A stretch of 64,000 nucleotides of DNA from positions 558,001 through 622,000 of the forward strand of contig CAWDAN010000001.1 in NCBI GenBank assembly GCA_963800335.1. Direction: 5' to 3'. The notes beneath the pieces were generated by a model that was not told the origin of the DNA, did no database searches, and worked only from the letters and a program-made list of their open reading frames with translations. This DNA is from Flavisphingopyxis sp963800335 (GTDB lineage: Bacteria > Pseudomonadota > Alphaproteobacteria > Sphingomonadales > Sphingomonadaceae). Both the position numbers and the translations under genes were made by a program. Below are positions 21,784-31,664 of this stretch, in pieces (the first letter of the stretch is position 1; each line of letters starts with the position of its first letter).

Positions 21784-23052
21784 TCACTCGCGCTGGGCGT
21801 CGTCCTTTTCGGCCTCTTCGGCTTCGATCTCTTCGTGCCGCTCGTGCAAGGGCGCAAAGCGCAGGACAAGGAAGCCGACGATTGCCGAGAGGATCGTGCC
21901 CATCAGGATGCCGATCTTGGCTTCCTCGCGCAGGAGAGCGGCCTGTTCGCCTGCGCCGGGGAAAGCGAGTTCGCCGATGAACAGGCTCATCGTAAATCCG
22001 ATGCCGCACAGCAGGGCGACGCCATAGACCTGCAGCCAGGTCGCGCCGCGCGGGCGGTTGGCCCAGCCGATCTTGACCATCAGCCATACGCTGCCGAAAA
22101 TGCCGAGCTGCTTGCCGATGAACAGGCCCGCCGCGATGCCGAGCGGAAGCGGGGCCAGGATCTCGTCGGCGCCGATGCCGGCGAGCGATACGCCCGCATT
22201 GACGAAGCCGAACAGCGGCACGATCGCAAAGGCGACCCACGCATCGAGCCGGTGTTCGAGGATGTGGAGCGGCGAAACCTTGCTGTCGGGATGGCCAGGC
22301 GTGCGGATGATCGGCACCATCATCGCGGCGAGGACACCAGCGATGGTGGCGTGAACTCCCGACGATAGTACTGCAAACCACAAGGCTACGGCCAGCAGGA
22401 GATAGGGCCAAAGCTTTTGCACGTTGTTGCGGTTGAGGACGTACATTACCGCCAGGATGGCGGCGGCGGCAAGCAGCGCGATAGTGTTGAGCGATTGCGT
22501 ATAGGCAAGCGCGATGATCGCGACTGCGCCCATGTCGTCGACGATCGCGACTGTAACGAGGAACAGCTTGAGCGAGGTCGGTGCGCGTTTGCCGAGAAGA
22601 GCGAGGACACCGATGGCAAAGGCAATATCGGTTGCCGCTGGTATCGCCCAGCCATTGGCCAGTCGGGAGAAGTCGCGCGTCAGGAAAAGGTAGATGACGG
22701 CCGGCAGCAGCATGCCCGCCCCGGCCGCCACGACGGGCAATCGCCGTCGCCGCCAGCTCGACAGACGACCATCGATGAATTCGCGCTTGATCTCGAGACC
22801 AACGAAAAAGAAAAAGATCGCCATCAACCCGTCATTGACCCACAAGTGAGTCGTCATTGGCCCGAGTCGATCGGTCAACGTCGGGCCAATCTTCCAATGG
22901 GTAAAGTGAAAATAGCTTTCGGCGAACGGCGAGTTGGCAATTATTAGCGCCAGTCCCGCGGCTATCAGCAGGACTATTCCGCCAGCCGCTTCGCTCGACA
23001 GAAAGTCGCGCAAAGCCGACTGGGATCCGGCTCTTTTCTGCGGTTCGTTCAC
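21784..23052 (-). CDS. nhaA: Na+/H+ antiporter NhaA
   Basis: 422 residues with about twelve membrane helices. Characteristic motifs are GLEIKREFIDGRLSSW, the unwound-helix region GWAIPAATDIAFAIGVLALLGKR, and VTVAIVDDMGAVAIIALAYT, whose two aspartates carry the ion in E. coli NhaA. It exchanges two protons for one sodium across the inner membrane. The C-terminal ~20 residues are acidic and cytoplasmic. It is divergent from the glycosyltransferase gene. Confidence 0.96.
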   Translation of the reverse strand: MNEPQKRAGSQSALRDFLSSEAAGGIVLLIAAGLALIIANSPFAESYFHFTHWKIGPTLTDRLGPMTTHLWVNDGLMAIFFFFVGLEIKREFIDGRLSSWRRRRLPVVAAGAGMLLPAVIYLFLTRDFSRLANGWAIPAATDIAFAIGVLALLGKRAPTSLKLFLVTVAIVDDMGAVAIIALAYTQSLNTIALLAAAAILAVMYVLNRNNVQKLWPYLLLAVALWFAVLSSGVHATIAGVLAAMMVPIIRTPGHPDSKVSPLHILEHRLDAWVAFAIVPLFGFVNAGVSLAGIGADEILAPLPLGIAAGLFIGKQLGIFGSVWLMVKIGWANRPRGATWLQVYGVALLCGIGFTMSLFIGELAFPGAGEQAALLREEAKIGILMGTILSAIVGFLVLRFAPLHERHEEIEAEEAEKDDAQRE

Positions 23053-23201
23053 AAGCTTGTCCCCTTTGAATGTGTGCGGATGACTAGCCGCGCAGCGGCT
23101 TGGGTCAACCCCGCTTCGGGCGCAAGCTGATCTGAGCCATTGATATTGCTGTTGATTTAATCATTTGGCGCGCCAATACTGCCACTCAAGGGGGCAGGCC
23201 A

Positions 23202-24617
23202 ATGCCGAACTGGGCGCTTGGGGGCGACGGAATCCTTGCGGGATTGACTGTCGCGATGCGCGCGGCGAGCATGGAACTTCTACTGTTCGCCGCGGTCTTC
23301 TTCGTGCTGTTCGGCGTTGGCGATATCCTGATCGATGCGCTGTGGCTGGGCAATCGGGCGATGCGCGCGCCGGCCCGCAAGATCGCGCGCGGCCAGCCGC
23401 TGGCGCACCGCATGGCGATTTTCATTCCCGCCTGGCGCGAGGCCGAGGTGATCGGCCGAACGCTGGCGCATGCGAAGGCGGCATGGCGCGGCGAGCCGTA
23501 TCGGATTTATGTCGGGATCTATGCCAACGACGGCGCGACACTTTTGCGCGTCGCGGCGCGGGCGGCGCTCGACACCCAGATCCGTATCGTCATCCATGCA
23601 AGACAAGGCCCGACGACCAAGGCCGACTGCCTCAACGCGATCTGGCGTGCGCTACGCACCGACGAGGCGATCGAGGGCGATCGCTACGATGCGGTGATCC
23701 TGCACGATGCCGAAGACTTCGTCGATCCCGGCGAGCTGGCAGCGTTCGACCGCGCACTGCACGATTACGCCTTCGTCCAGCTTCCGGTCATCCCGTTGCT
23801 CCACGGACGCCGAACATGGATTTCGGGCCATTATTGCGACGAGTTCGCCGAAGCGCACCAGAAGGACATCATCGTGCGTCAACGGATCGGTGCGTCGATC
23901 CCGGCGGCCGGAGTGGGCTGCGCGTTCCGCCGCGATGCGATCGCGATACTGTCCACTGGTGGCGACCCGTTCTGCGCCGAAAGCCTGGTGGAGGACTATG
24001 AGATGGGGCTGGCGATCGGCCAAGCGGGCCTGCCCTCGACATTTTTCCGCGCGCGGGGCCCCGATGGCGCGCTGATCGCGGTCCGGAGCCATTTTCCCAA
24101 CAGGCTTGGATTGTCGGTTCGCCAGAAGGCCCGCTGGATTGCAGGGATTGCGCTATCGGGTTGGGACCGGATCGGCTGGGCCCGCGGCTGGCACCGGAGG
24201 CAGATTGCCAGCAACTGGATGCTGTGGCGCGACCGGCGCACGATATTATCCGCCATCGTGACGATCGCGGCTTATATGGGCGCCGGCATGCTCGTCGCGA
24301 GCGAGGCGGGCGCGACGTATCTCGGCATCGCGCAGGTTCCAATCCCGGCAATAATGGGGCCCTTGCTCGCAGCCAGCAGCATTATCCTGGTCTGGCGACT
24401 GGCAATGCGATCGGTGTTTACCGCGCGGATTTACGGTCGGGTCGAAGGCTTGCGGGCAGTCCCGCGGGCGTTCGTTTCCAATGTCGTCACGGTGGTTGCG
24501 GCTCACCGGGCCCTGGCGCTCTATGTCAGGGCGTTGTCGGGCGCCCCGCTGCGCTGGGACAAGACCCATCATGTCACGTGCGCATTGCCGCTCAGGGTCG
24601 AACGGAGCCACCCTTGA
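23202..24617 (+). CDS. NfrB-like membrane glycosyltransferase (GT2)
   Basis: 471 residues. A membrane helix near residues 24-46 precedes a GT2 catalytic domain with IFIPAWREAEVI, YANDGAT, the metal motif HDAEDFVDPGEL, the acceptor motif SLVEDYEMGLAIGQAG and the product motif RQKARWIAGIALSGWD. Several helices follow at about 345-460. This layout matches the enzyme part of NfrB, the phage N4 receptor/polysaccharide synthase, but the c-di-GMP-binding MshEN domain found at the C-terminus of E. coli NfrB is absent. It overlaps the next gene by four bases (TTGA). Confidence 0.85.
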   Translation: MPNWALGGDGILAGLTVAMRAASMELLLFAAVFFVLFGVGDILIDALWLGNRAMRAPARKIARGQPLAHRMAIFIPAWREAEVIGRTLAHAKAAWRGEPYRIYVGIYANDGATLLRVAARAALDTQIRIVIHARQGPTTKADCLNAIWRALRTDEAIEGDRYDAVILHDAEDFVDPGELAAFDRALHDYAFVQLPVIPLLHGRRTWISGHYCDEFAEAHQKDIIVRQRIGASIPAAGVGCAFRRDAIAILSTGGDPFCAESLVEDYEMGLAIGQAGLPSTFFRARGPDGALIAVRSHFPNRLGLSVRQKARWIAGIALSGWDRIGWARGWHRRQIASNWMLWRDRRTILSAIVTIAAYMGAGMLVASEAGATYLGIAQVPIPAIMGPLLAASSIILVWRLAMRSVFTARIYGRVEGLRAVPRAFVSNVVTVVAAHRALALYVRALSGAPLRWDKTHHVTCALPLRVERSHP

Positions 24618-25759
24618 CCGGGCTTTCCCGTGCGCTTGCGCTCGAGCGGCGCGGCATAGCCGGCCAGCCGCTGATGCTGGTCATTGGCGTCGTTATGCTG
24701 TGGATCGGCGTGCGGACGTTCTGGTTGGTCCTCGATGCGCCGACGATCGGGCCTCCCGCCCCGCCAGTCTGGCTGCTGGCGCGAAATGTTGGCGAGCGCG
24801 TCGCATTGCCCGCTCTCTCGCAAGCTGCGACCGCAGAAGCGGTGCCAGGCACAATGCCGCGAATCACCAATCCGCAGCCGCTCTCCGCGCAGGCGTCCCG
24901 GCTTTCGGGCGGACATGGCGGCGCGCCAATCGAGCCATGGTTGAGGTTCGCAGCTCCAGGCAGGCGGTGGAGCTTTGCGCATCGCCCTGCCGAGACCGAA
25001 GGCTGGCGCCCTCGCTACGGCGACCCGCAGGTCGCGTCTGGCATGACGACTGGAACACTGGGCGGGGCGGCAGGCCGCCTCGGCGGTGCGGGCGTCGAAC
25101 CCGAGCGGTTGCCGCTCGCCGCAGAACCGCGCCGCTGGGCCGCCTCGGCCTGGATGCTGGCGAGGCCGGGCAGTTCCATAGACCGGGGCGCGCCGATCGC
25201 CCGCTATGGCGCATCGCAGGTGGGCGCCCTCATCGAATATCGGCTGGGCGGAGAGGTGTCGCCGCGCGTATATGTCCGCGCCAGCCGCGCACTGGTCGGC
25301 GGCGGCGAGGCGGAAATTGCCGCAGGCGTGAAGGTCGCGCTTGGCGACCTGCCGCTAGCCGCGCATTTCGAGCGCCGCTTTGCCGCCAATGCGGCGGGAC
25401 GCGATGCGATGGCGCTGTTCGTCAGCGGTGGATTTTCCGGGGGCGATCGCACCCGGTTGGCGATCGACGCCTATGGCCAGGCGGGGGTGGTGGGATTGCG
25501 GCGCAGGGTTCCGTTCGTCGACGCCGCGTTGGTGGCACGGCGACAGATTGCCGTGCACGGCCCGCTGAGTCTGTCGGCGGGCGGCGGCAGTTGGATTGGC
25601 GGCCAGCCCGGCGCATCGCGCGTCGATATCGGACCCCGAATAGAAGCGCAGTACGATGATGGTTTCCACGGTCGCCTGTCGCTCGATTGGCGCGAGCGGG
25701 TCGATGGCAGCGCCGAGCCGAAAAGCGGCCCGGCGATGACGCTGGCCTTCTCGTTCTAG
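24614..25759 (+). CDS. NfrA C-terminal-domain-like envelope protein
   Basis: 381 residues if it starts at the TTG that overlaps the glycosyltransferase stop; GGAG six bases upstream supports that codon. One N-terminal membrane helix (about residues 17-40) is followed by a Pro/Ala-rich linker and a C-terminal region of alternating beta strands ending in the aromatic LAFSF typical of outer-membrane barrels. Motifs such as YRLGGEVSPRVYVRASRAL and SAGGGSWIGGQPGASR resemble the NfrA C-terminal domain. It lacks the long TPR part of E. coli NfrA (about 990 residues). It probably acts with the glycosyltransferase in export of a glycan. Confidence 0.72.
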   Translation: MTGLSRALALERRGIAGQPLMLVIGVVMLWIGVRTFWLVLDAPTIGPPAPPVWLLARNVGERVALPALSQAATAEAVPGTMPRITNPQPLSAQASRLSGGHGGAPIEPWLRFAAPGRRWSFAHRPAETEGWRPRYGDPQVASGMTTGTLGGAAGRLGGAGVEPERLPLAAEPRRWAASAWMLARPGSSIDRGAPIARYGASQVGALIEYRLGGEVSPRVYVRASRALVGGGEAEIAAGVKVALGDLPLAAHFERRFAANAAGRDAMALFVSGGFSGGDRTRLAIDAYGQAGVVGLRRRVPFVDAALVARRQIAVHGPLSLSAGGGSWIGGQPGASRVDIGPRIEAQYDDGFHGRLSLDWRERVDGSAEPKSGPAMTLAFSF

Positions 25760-25902
25760 ACGCTGGGTCCTTCGCGGCGTCGGCAGGGGGATGAAATAGC
25801 CGTCGCCGTGCGACGCACGGTTCCCCCGCACAGCTTTCTTCTCTATCCGCAGGGGCGGCAGTCGCGGCAGCCCGCCGACGCCGATACAGCGGATACCGGC
25901 CC

Positions 25903-26817
25903 ATGGATCTATACCTGCCCATCGCCAACCTATCGGTGAACGCCCTGGTGATCATCGGCCTCGGCGGGCTGGTCGGTTTCCTGTCGGGCATGTTCGGCGT
26001 CGGCGGCGGCTTCCTGACGACGCCGCTACTGATTTTCTACGGCATCCCGCCGACCGTCGCCGCCGCATCGTCGGCTTCGCAGGTAACCGGCGCCAGCGTC
26101 TCGGGGATGATGGCGCACATGCGCCGCGACGGCGTCGATTTCCGCATGGGCGGCGTGATGGTCGCGGGCGGCATCGCGGGGTCGCTGCTCGGCGCATGGC
26201 TGTTCCGCCTGCTCACGGCGCTCGGCCAGATCGATACCGTGATCGCACTGCTTTATGTCGTCCTGCTGGGGACGATCGGCCTGCTGATGGCCAGAGAATC
26301 GTTTGCAGCGGTGCGCGCCGTGCGCGGCGGCAGGCCCGTGCGGGTGAAGCGGCGCCGTCATCATCCGCTCGTCGCGGCGCTGCCGATGCGCTGGCGATTC
26401 TATCGGTCGGGGCTCTATATCTCGCCGATCGCGCCGTTGCTGCTCGGCGCGCTGACCGGGATCATGACGATGCTGCTCGGCGTCGGCGGCGGGTTCATCC
26501 TGATACCCGCGATGCTCTACCTGCTCGGCATGGGGACGCAGGTCGTCGTCGGCACCTCGCTGTTCCAGATCGTCTTCGTGACGATGGCGTCGACGATGAC
26601 GCACAGCCTGACGACGCATGCGGTCGACCTTGTCCTGGCCGTCCTGCTGCTGCTTGGCAGCGTCGTGGGCGCCCAGTTCGGCGCGCGCTTCGCGGTCAGG
26701 GTCAAACCCGAATATCTCCGCCTCGCGCTGTCGCTGATCGTGCTGCTCGTCGCGGCGCGCATGGCCTGGGGGCTAGGCATCCGGCCCGACGAAATCTATT
26801 CGGTGCAGGGCATATGA
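25903..26817 (+). CDS. TSUP/TauE-SafE family anion permease
   Basis: 304 residues, about eight membrane helices in two repeats, each with the family glycine motif (GFLSGMFGVGGGFLTTP and GIMTMLLGVGGGFILIP). Members export sulfite, sulfonates or other organic anions. The stop overlaps the start of the next gene (ATGA). The pair TSUP plus TIGR02186 is conserved in alphaproteobacteria, which suggests a joint function whose substrate is not known. Confidence 0.93.
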   Translation: MDLYLPIANLSVNALVIIGLGGLVGFLSGMFGVGGGFLTTPLLIFYGIPPTVAAASSASQVTGASVSGMMAHMRRDGVDFRMGGVMVAGGIAGSLLGAWLFRLLTALGQIDTVIALLYVVLLGTIGLLMARESFAAVRAVRGGRPVRVKRRRHHPLVAALPMRWRFYRSGLYISPIAPLLLGALTGIMTMLLGVGGGFILIPAMLYLLGMGTQVVVGTSLFQIVFVTMASTMTHSLTTHAVDLVLAVLLLLGSVVGAQFGARFAVRVKPEYLRLALSLIVLLVAARMAWGLGIRPDEIYSVQGI

Positions 26818-27587
26818 GGCGGACGGCCGGCATCCTCCTCCTGCTCGGCGTGCTGATGTTTCAGGCGGGCCCCGCTGCCGCCGCCGACCCGCAGCTGGTG
26901 CCCGATGTTTCGCAAAGCGATATCGAGATCCGCTACAGTTTCGCGGGCGAGACGATCCTGCTGTTCGGCGCGATCCTCTATCCCGACCGCAAGCTGCCCG
27001 ACGAAGACGTCGATATCGTCATCGTGCTCAAGGGTCCATCGGTGCCGATCACGATCCGCGAAAAGCAGCAAATCGGAGGCATCTGGATGAATGCCGACGC
27101 GGTCGGCATGCGTTCGGCCCCAGGCTATTACGCGATCGGGTCGTCGCGACCGATCAGCGAGATCGTCGACGAACGCACCGCCGCGATCTACGAGCTGGGC
27201 CTGCACAACCTGCAACTGTCGCCGACCGGTTTCACCTCGCCAGACCAGCTCCAGCGCTTCGAAACCGGCCTGATCGAGCTCAATCGCCGCACGCGCATCT
27301 ACAGCGAGGACGCGAACGCGGTGTCGATCCGCGAGGGCGTACTCTACCGTGCGTCGATGACCGTGCCGGCCCGCGTTCCGGTCGGCGGAATCACCGCGCA
27401 GACGTTCCTGATATCGCACGGCAAGGTGCTGGCGGTCGCATCGCGCGACATTACCGTGCGAAAGACGGGTTTCGAGCGATTCATCGCCATGGCCGCGGAG
27501 CAGCTCGGTTTTTTCTACGGATTGGTCGCCATCCTGCTGTCGCTTGCTTTCGGTTATGCGGCGAGCGCCTATTTCGGGCGACGTTGA
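26814..27587 (+). CDS. TIGR02186 family protein, membrane-anchored periplasmic
   Basis: 257 residues with an N-terminal signal peptide (GLLLLGVLMFQAGPAAAA-like) and one C-terminal membrane helix (GFFYGLVAILLSLAFGYAAS). The large middle part is periplasmic and begins LVPDVSQSDIEIRYSFAGE, diagnostic of the family. Translation is coupled to the upstream permease by a four-base overlap. It is probably an accessory subunit of that transporter. Confidence 0.9.
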   Translation: MRRTAGILLLLGVLMFQAGPAAAADPQLVPDVSQSDIEIRYSFAGETILLFGAILYPDRKLPDEDVDIVIVLKGPSVPITIREKQQIGGIWMNADAVGMRSAPGYYAIGSSRPISEIVDERTAAIYELGLHNLQLSPTGFTSPDQLQRFETGLIELNRRTRIYSEDANAVSIREGVLYRASMTVPARVPVGGITAQTFLISHGKVLAVASRDITVRKTGFERFIAMAAEQLGFFYGLVAILLSLAFGYAASAYFGRR

Positions 27588-27687
27588 CCGTTCGACGAAT
27601 CGATATCCGGGTAAATCGTTTATTTACGCCGCGCTTATAAAGTCATTCCCGAAGCACTTTCACGATGCGTGCCTAGGGGAATTATCG

Positions 27688-29433
27688 ATGGACATGGCCG
27701 GCAAGGATTTCGGTGCGGCAACCCAGGGCAGCGAGCCGACGAGCGCGCAGCCGACCCGCGCCCAGGCCTTTCCGACGCGCGCCACGGCGAATGCCACCGG
27801 CGCAGCGCAGGTCGGCATCCCGGCAACCGGTTCGGTCGGCATCTGCATCGGCGAAGTGATGCAGATTTCGGGTTCGAGTTCGGAAATCCTGATCGATCTC
27901 AGCAAGCTCAATGCGCTGCGCGAGCATGACGATCCCGCGGTGGCGATGGCAGGCCAGGTCGGCAGCCAGATCAAGATCCATATCGGCAATTTGTGGCTGC
28001 TCGCCAATATCCGATCGCAGACGATGACCAACCGCGCCGAAGGCGTCATCCAGGCACAGATCGACTTTCTCGGCGAAGGTGACGAAGAAAAGCTGACCGG
28101 GCGCATTTTCAATTTCCGCCGCGGCGTGACGCGCTATCCGACGCCGGGCAGCGAGGTTTATGCCGCGACCAGCCTCGACCTCAAACAGGTCTATGCCGCC
28201 GATGCGCGGCCGCACGTCGAAATCGGCACCGTCTATCCGACCAGGGATATTCGCGGCGCGCTGTACATCGATGCGCTGCTTGGCAAGCATTTCGCGCTTT
28301 TGGGTTCGACCGGCACCGGCAAGTCGACCGCCGCGGCGCTGATCCTGCACAAGATCGTCGAAATGGCGCCGCAGGGCCATATCGTGATGATCGATCCGCA
28401 CGGCGAATACGCCTCCGCGTTCAAGAACCAGGGCGCCCTGTTCGACGTCGATAACCTGGCCCTGCCCTACTGGCTGCTCAATTTCGAGGAGCATTGCGAG
28501 GTGTTCGTCACCTCCGACGGCAAGGACCGCCAGGCCGATTGCGACATCCTTTCCAAGTGCCTGCTGCAGGCGCGTTCGAAATCGCGTTCGGCCGAGGGGA
28601 TGGGCAAGCTGACCGTCGATTCGCCGGTCCCCTACCTGCTCAGCGACCTGCTCAACATTATCCAGAACGAGATGGGCCGGCTCGACAAGTCGACCTCGTC
28701 GGCGCCGTATATGCGGCTCAAGGGCAAGATCGAGGAACTGCGCAACGACCCGCGCTATGCCTTCATGTTCTCCGGCATGCTCGTCGCCGATACGATGACC
28801 GCCTTCCTCGCCAAGATCTTCCGCCTGCCGTCCGACGGCAAGCCGATTTCGATCATCGACGTGTCGGGCGTCCCGTCCGACGTTACCTCGGTTGTCGTCG
28901 CGGTGCTCAGCCGGATGGTGTTCGATTACGCGATCTGGTCACGCAACGAGACTCAGCGGCCGATCCTCCTCGTCTGCGAGGAGGCGCATCGCTATATCCC
29001 GTCATCGGCGATCGGCAGCGGCCAGTCGGTGCGCAAGATTCTCGAGCGGATCGCCAAGGAAGGACGCAAGTACGGCGTCTCGCTCGGCCTGATCACGCAG
29101 CGGCCATCGGACCTGGCCGAAGGCGTGCTGTCGCAGTGCGGCACGATCATCTCGATGCGGCTCAACAACGATCGCGACCAGGATTTCGTCAAGGCGGCGA
29201 TGCCCGAGGGGTCGCGCGGCTTCATCGATTCGATCCCCGCGCTGCGCAACCGTGAATGCATCATCTGCGGCGAGGGCGTCGCGATTCCGATCCGCGTTGC
29301 GCTCGACACGCTCGCCGATGAAAAACGGCCCGCGTCGAGCGACCCGCTGTTTTCCAAGCTGTGGCAGGATTCGGGCGGCGAAGAGGAAATGCTCGACCGC
29401 GTCGTCCACCGCTGGCGCAGCCAGGGGCGCTAA
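27688..29433 (+). CDS. HerA-like ATPase (DUF87/FtsK-HerA superfamily)
   Basis: 581 residues. The ATG has AGGGGA seven bases upstream. The N-terminal ~140 residues fit the HAS-barrel region of HerA. Walker A GSTGTGKST lies near residue 205, an IDPHGEYASAF motif follows, Walker B is LLVCEEAHRY near residue 430, and an arginine-finger-type GRKYGVSLGLITQRPSDL comes after it. Such ATPases form hexamers that pump DNA; in archaea they work with NurA nuclease, but no NurA is adjacent here. The gene may act alone or with a distant nuclease. Confidence 0.9.
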   Translation: MDMAGKDFGAATQGSEPTSAQPTRAQAFPTRATANATGAAQVGIPATGSVGICIGEVMQISGSSSEILIDLSKLNALREHDDPAVAMAGQVGSQIKIHIGNLWLLANIRSQTMTNRAEGVIQAQIDFLGEGDEEKLTGRIFNFRRGVTRYPTPGSEVYAATSLDLKQVYAADARPHVEIGTVYPTRDIRGALYIDALLGKHFALLGSTGTGKSTAAALILHKIVEMAPQGHIVMIDPHGEYASAFKNQGALFDVDNLALPYWLLNFEEHCEVFVTSDGKDRQADCDILSKCLLQARSKSRSAEGMGKLTVDSPVPYLLSDLLNIIQNEMGRLDKSTSSAPYMRLKGKIEELRNDPRYAFMFSGMLVADTMTAFLAKIFRLPSDGKPISIIDVSGVPSDVTSVVVAVLSRMVFDYAIWSRNETQRPILLVCEEAHRYIPSSAIGSGQSVRKILERIAKEGRKYGVSLGLITQRPSDLAEGVLSQCGTIISMRLNNDRDQDFVKAAMPEGSRGFIDSIPALRNRECIICGEGVAIPIRVALDTLADEKRPASSDPLFSKLWQDSGGEEEMLDRVVHRWRSQGR

Positions 29434-29819
29434 CTCGCGTCTCCGGGCGCTTCCCACAGTTCGACGGCATTGCCCTCGGGATCGTGAATCCGGGCGAAGC
29501 GGCCGATCGCCGGGTCGTCCCATTCGGCCTTGCGGATGACCGCGATGTCGGCGGCTTCGAGACTTGCCACCAGCGCGTCGAGATCGGTCACGCGCAGGTT
29601 GATCATGAACTGCTTGTCGGTGGCGAAATAGTCGCTGTCGCGCGGGAAGGGCGCGAACACCATCGGCCCACCGCGGACGATCCAGCTATACTCTTCGGGC
29701 TCGCCCGCGCCCTCTGCGGCGCAGCCCGCGCCGACATTGAGGTGATCGCGATACCACGCCGAAAGCGCGTCGGGATCGTCCGCGCGAAAGAACAATCCAC
29801 CCATTGCGACGACGGCCAT
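29430..29819 (-). CDS. VOC (glyoxalase-fold) family protein
   Basis: 129 residues. FFRADDPDALSAWYRDHL at the start and RIHDPEGNAVELWE at the end are standard for glyoxalase/bleomycin-resistance-fold proteins. A strong GAGGAGG ribosome site lies five bases before the ATG. The stop overlaps that of the convergent HerA gene by four bases. Substrate unknown. Confidence 0.9.
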   Translation of the reverse strand: MAVVAMGGLFFRADDPDALSAWYRDHLNVGAGCAAEGAGEPEEYSWIVRGGPMVFAPFPRDSDYFATDKQFMINLRVTDLDALVASLEAADIAVIRKAEWDDPAIGRFARIHDPEGNAVELWEAPGDAS

Positions 29820-29861
29820 GCGATCCTCCTCAGCAAAGCAGCGAGGCTATCACGCAAACGC

Positions 29862-30925
29862 CTATCTGGCGATCCATTCGCCCGAAGTGCTGAACTTGTC
29901 CTTGATCTGGCCCGACTTGGCGAGCGCGGGGTCGCGATATTCGGGTTCGGGCGCGGCAGCAGGAGCGGCTGCGGCGCGGCGCGATGCCAGCGCGGTTTCG
30001 GGCGCGGTAGCGACCGAGGGACTTGCCGCGGCGGAGAACGGGCACGCTGTCGACGGCGGCGGGAACTGCGCTCTTGCCGGCGAGCTGGAGCGCGACCGGG
30101 CGATAGGGGCCGGGTGTCGGCTCGATGCCCGAATAGGGCTGGCCGAACGCGGCAAGTTCACCCCAGCGGCCGCGCCAGCGGTGGAAGATGTGAGCGCCGA
30201 CGACATTGGTCATGACGAGCGACTTGCCCCAGCGCGGCCAGATCGCCTGCGTGTGGTAATGCGTTGCGAGGCCGACCGCGGGATCGACCTTGCCGGCGAG
30301 CGCGGTGCCCGGCGACGCGCGCCGCGCGCGCCCAGGCGGCAGCAGCCGGACGGCGCGCCATCGAGCCGTCGCAGGCGAAGCTGAACTGGCAACCGGTGGT
30401 GCGGTCAGAGCCCTGGAATACGACGCCGCAGACGCTGCCGGGGAAGCTGGGGTGGCGCACGCGGTTGAGCACGACCTGGGCGACACCGCGCTGACCGTCG
30501 TCGCTTTCCGAGGCGGCCTCGTAATAGATCGCCGCGGTCAGGCAGTAGAGCGCGCGGCTGCGGTCCTGCGCCGAGGCGCCGACGAAACGATAGGGCTTGG
30601 CGGCGGGGCCGACAAAGGCTTCCTGGCGGATCTGGTCGGGATCGACGACCGGATCGCTGGGCAGCGCGAAGGGGTCGGGCAGGCTGGGATCGATCGCGCG
30701 CGCGGTCGCATAATCGTTCGCGGTCAGCAGCGCCCAGCGGTCGGGATCGTAGGGTTTGAGCTGGATCGGCACGCTGACGCGATAGCTGCTCGCGGCGCGG
30801 CCATTGGCGCTGAGCGCCAGCGACATAGCGATGATCAGCAGGACCGCGACGACCAGCGTCGAGCGCCGCGACGATCGCGGTGCCGCGGCGCGGCGGGTCA
30901 GGTCAAGGCTGGCCGGGTTCGGCAT
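29862..30925 (-). pseudogene. SleB-type cell wall hydrolase, two frameshifts as read
   Basis: The N-terminal reading frame has a membrane anchor or uncleaved signal (VVAVLLIIAMSLALSANG) and the hydrolase_2/SleB core LYCLTAAIYYEAASESDDGQRGVAQVVLNRV. After WARAARVA the frame is lost; GTALAGKVDPAVGLATHYH continues one frame over, then near VDSVPVL a second shift leads to SVATAPETALASRR and the end KFSTSGEWIAR. One extra base at the CCC run 30308-30310 and one near 30031-30035 would restore a single ~353-residue protein. The family hydrolyses peptidoglycan. Sequence error is more likely than true decay because all three frames retain conserved sequence. Confidence 0.8.
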
Positions 30926-31006
30926 TGAGTCTGGCGATTCCCATCTTTACGAAAGCCACGCGCGGGCCGGATTTTGCCCGGCAATCCTAATACGTTAGGA
31001 AGGCTG

Positions 31007-31050
31007 AAAAAGCTGTAGCTTTTTTGGGCCTGTCCCTCGACGGAACAGGC
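31007..31050 (-). terminator. Hairpins downstream of the TlpA-like gene, possible terminator
   Basis: Downstream of the minus-strand stop there is GCCTGT paired with ACAGGC (31028-31050) and then an A/T-rich dyad AAAAAGCT-GT-AGCTTTTT (31007-31024). The second resembles a weak bidirectional terminator. The rest of the 137-base gap holds a short CCTAA/TTAGG dyad (30986-30999) and no gene. Confidence 0.35.
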
Positions 31051-31062
31051 GCGGGGCGAAGG

Positions 31063-31645
31063 TTAACCTGCGGTTTGCGTCGCCCGGTCGGCCTCGTCGA
31101 GCAATCCCGCCGCGCGGTCGCCGTCCCAGCTCATCGCGCCGACGACGCGCGCGACCTCGATACCCCGGGCATCGTAGATCACCGTGACCGGCAGCGTTTG
31201 CGCCGCGAGCGCGGTGGCGAGCGCGTTTTCGGTGTCGAGATAGGGTTCGAGTTCGCTTGAACTTTCGCTGCGCGAAGAACGGCGCGACCGCCTTTTCGCC
31301 GGTCAGGTCCTGCGATACGACGAGCACCGTTGCCGCCTCGCCCTCGCGCACGGCCAGCGCGTCGAGCGTCGGCATTTCCTTGATGCATGGCGCGCACCAC
31401 GTTGCCCACAGGTTGACGACCAGCGGCTTGCCGCGAAATTCGGCGAGCCTGGCGGGCTTTCCGTCAGGCGCGGTGAACAGCGCCGCGGGAGCGGTCTCAC
31501 CGGCATGGCTGCGGTCGATCTGGTAAGTCAGCGCGCTGTCGACCTCGGTCTCGACGACGCTTTCGGGTTCGGCTTGCCCGTCGTCGCGCGGTTGCGTATC
31601 GCAGCCCGTCAGCGCGGCGGCCATGAGCAGCAGGGCGGCGGGCAC
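31063..31645 (-). pseudogene. TlpA-like thiol-disulfide lipoprotein, frameshifted as read
   Basis: A thioredoxin-fold protein with a lipoprotein signal (AAALTGC), the redox motif WATWCAPCIKEMPTL and DLTGEKAVAPFFAQRKF. There the frame breaks: an extra A at about 31257-31261 separates KF from SELEPYLDTENALATALAAQTLPVTVIYDARGIEV in the next frame, which runs to a proper stop. Restored length is about 194-201 residues. The start is unclear: the GTG used here gives a very short signal, while an ATC at 31664-31666, eight bases after AGGAG, would give an ideal one. It is divergent from and may overlap argH by one or two bases. Confidence 0.8.
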
Positions 31646-31664
31646 AGCAAAATCGAGACGGTTG

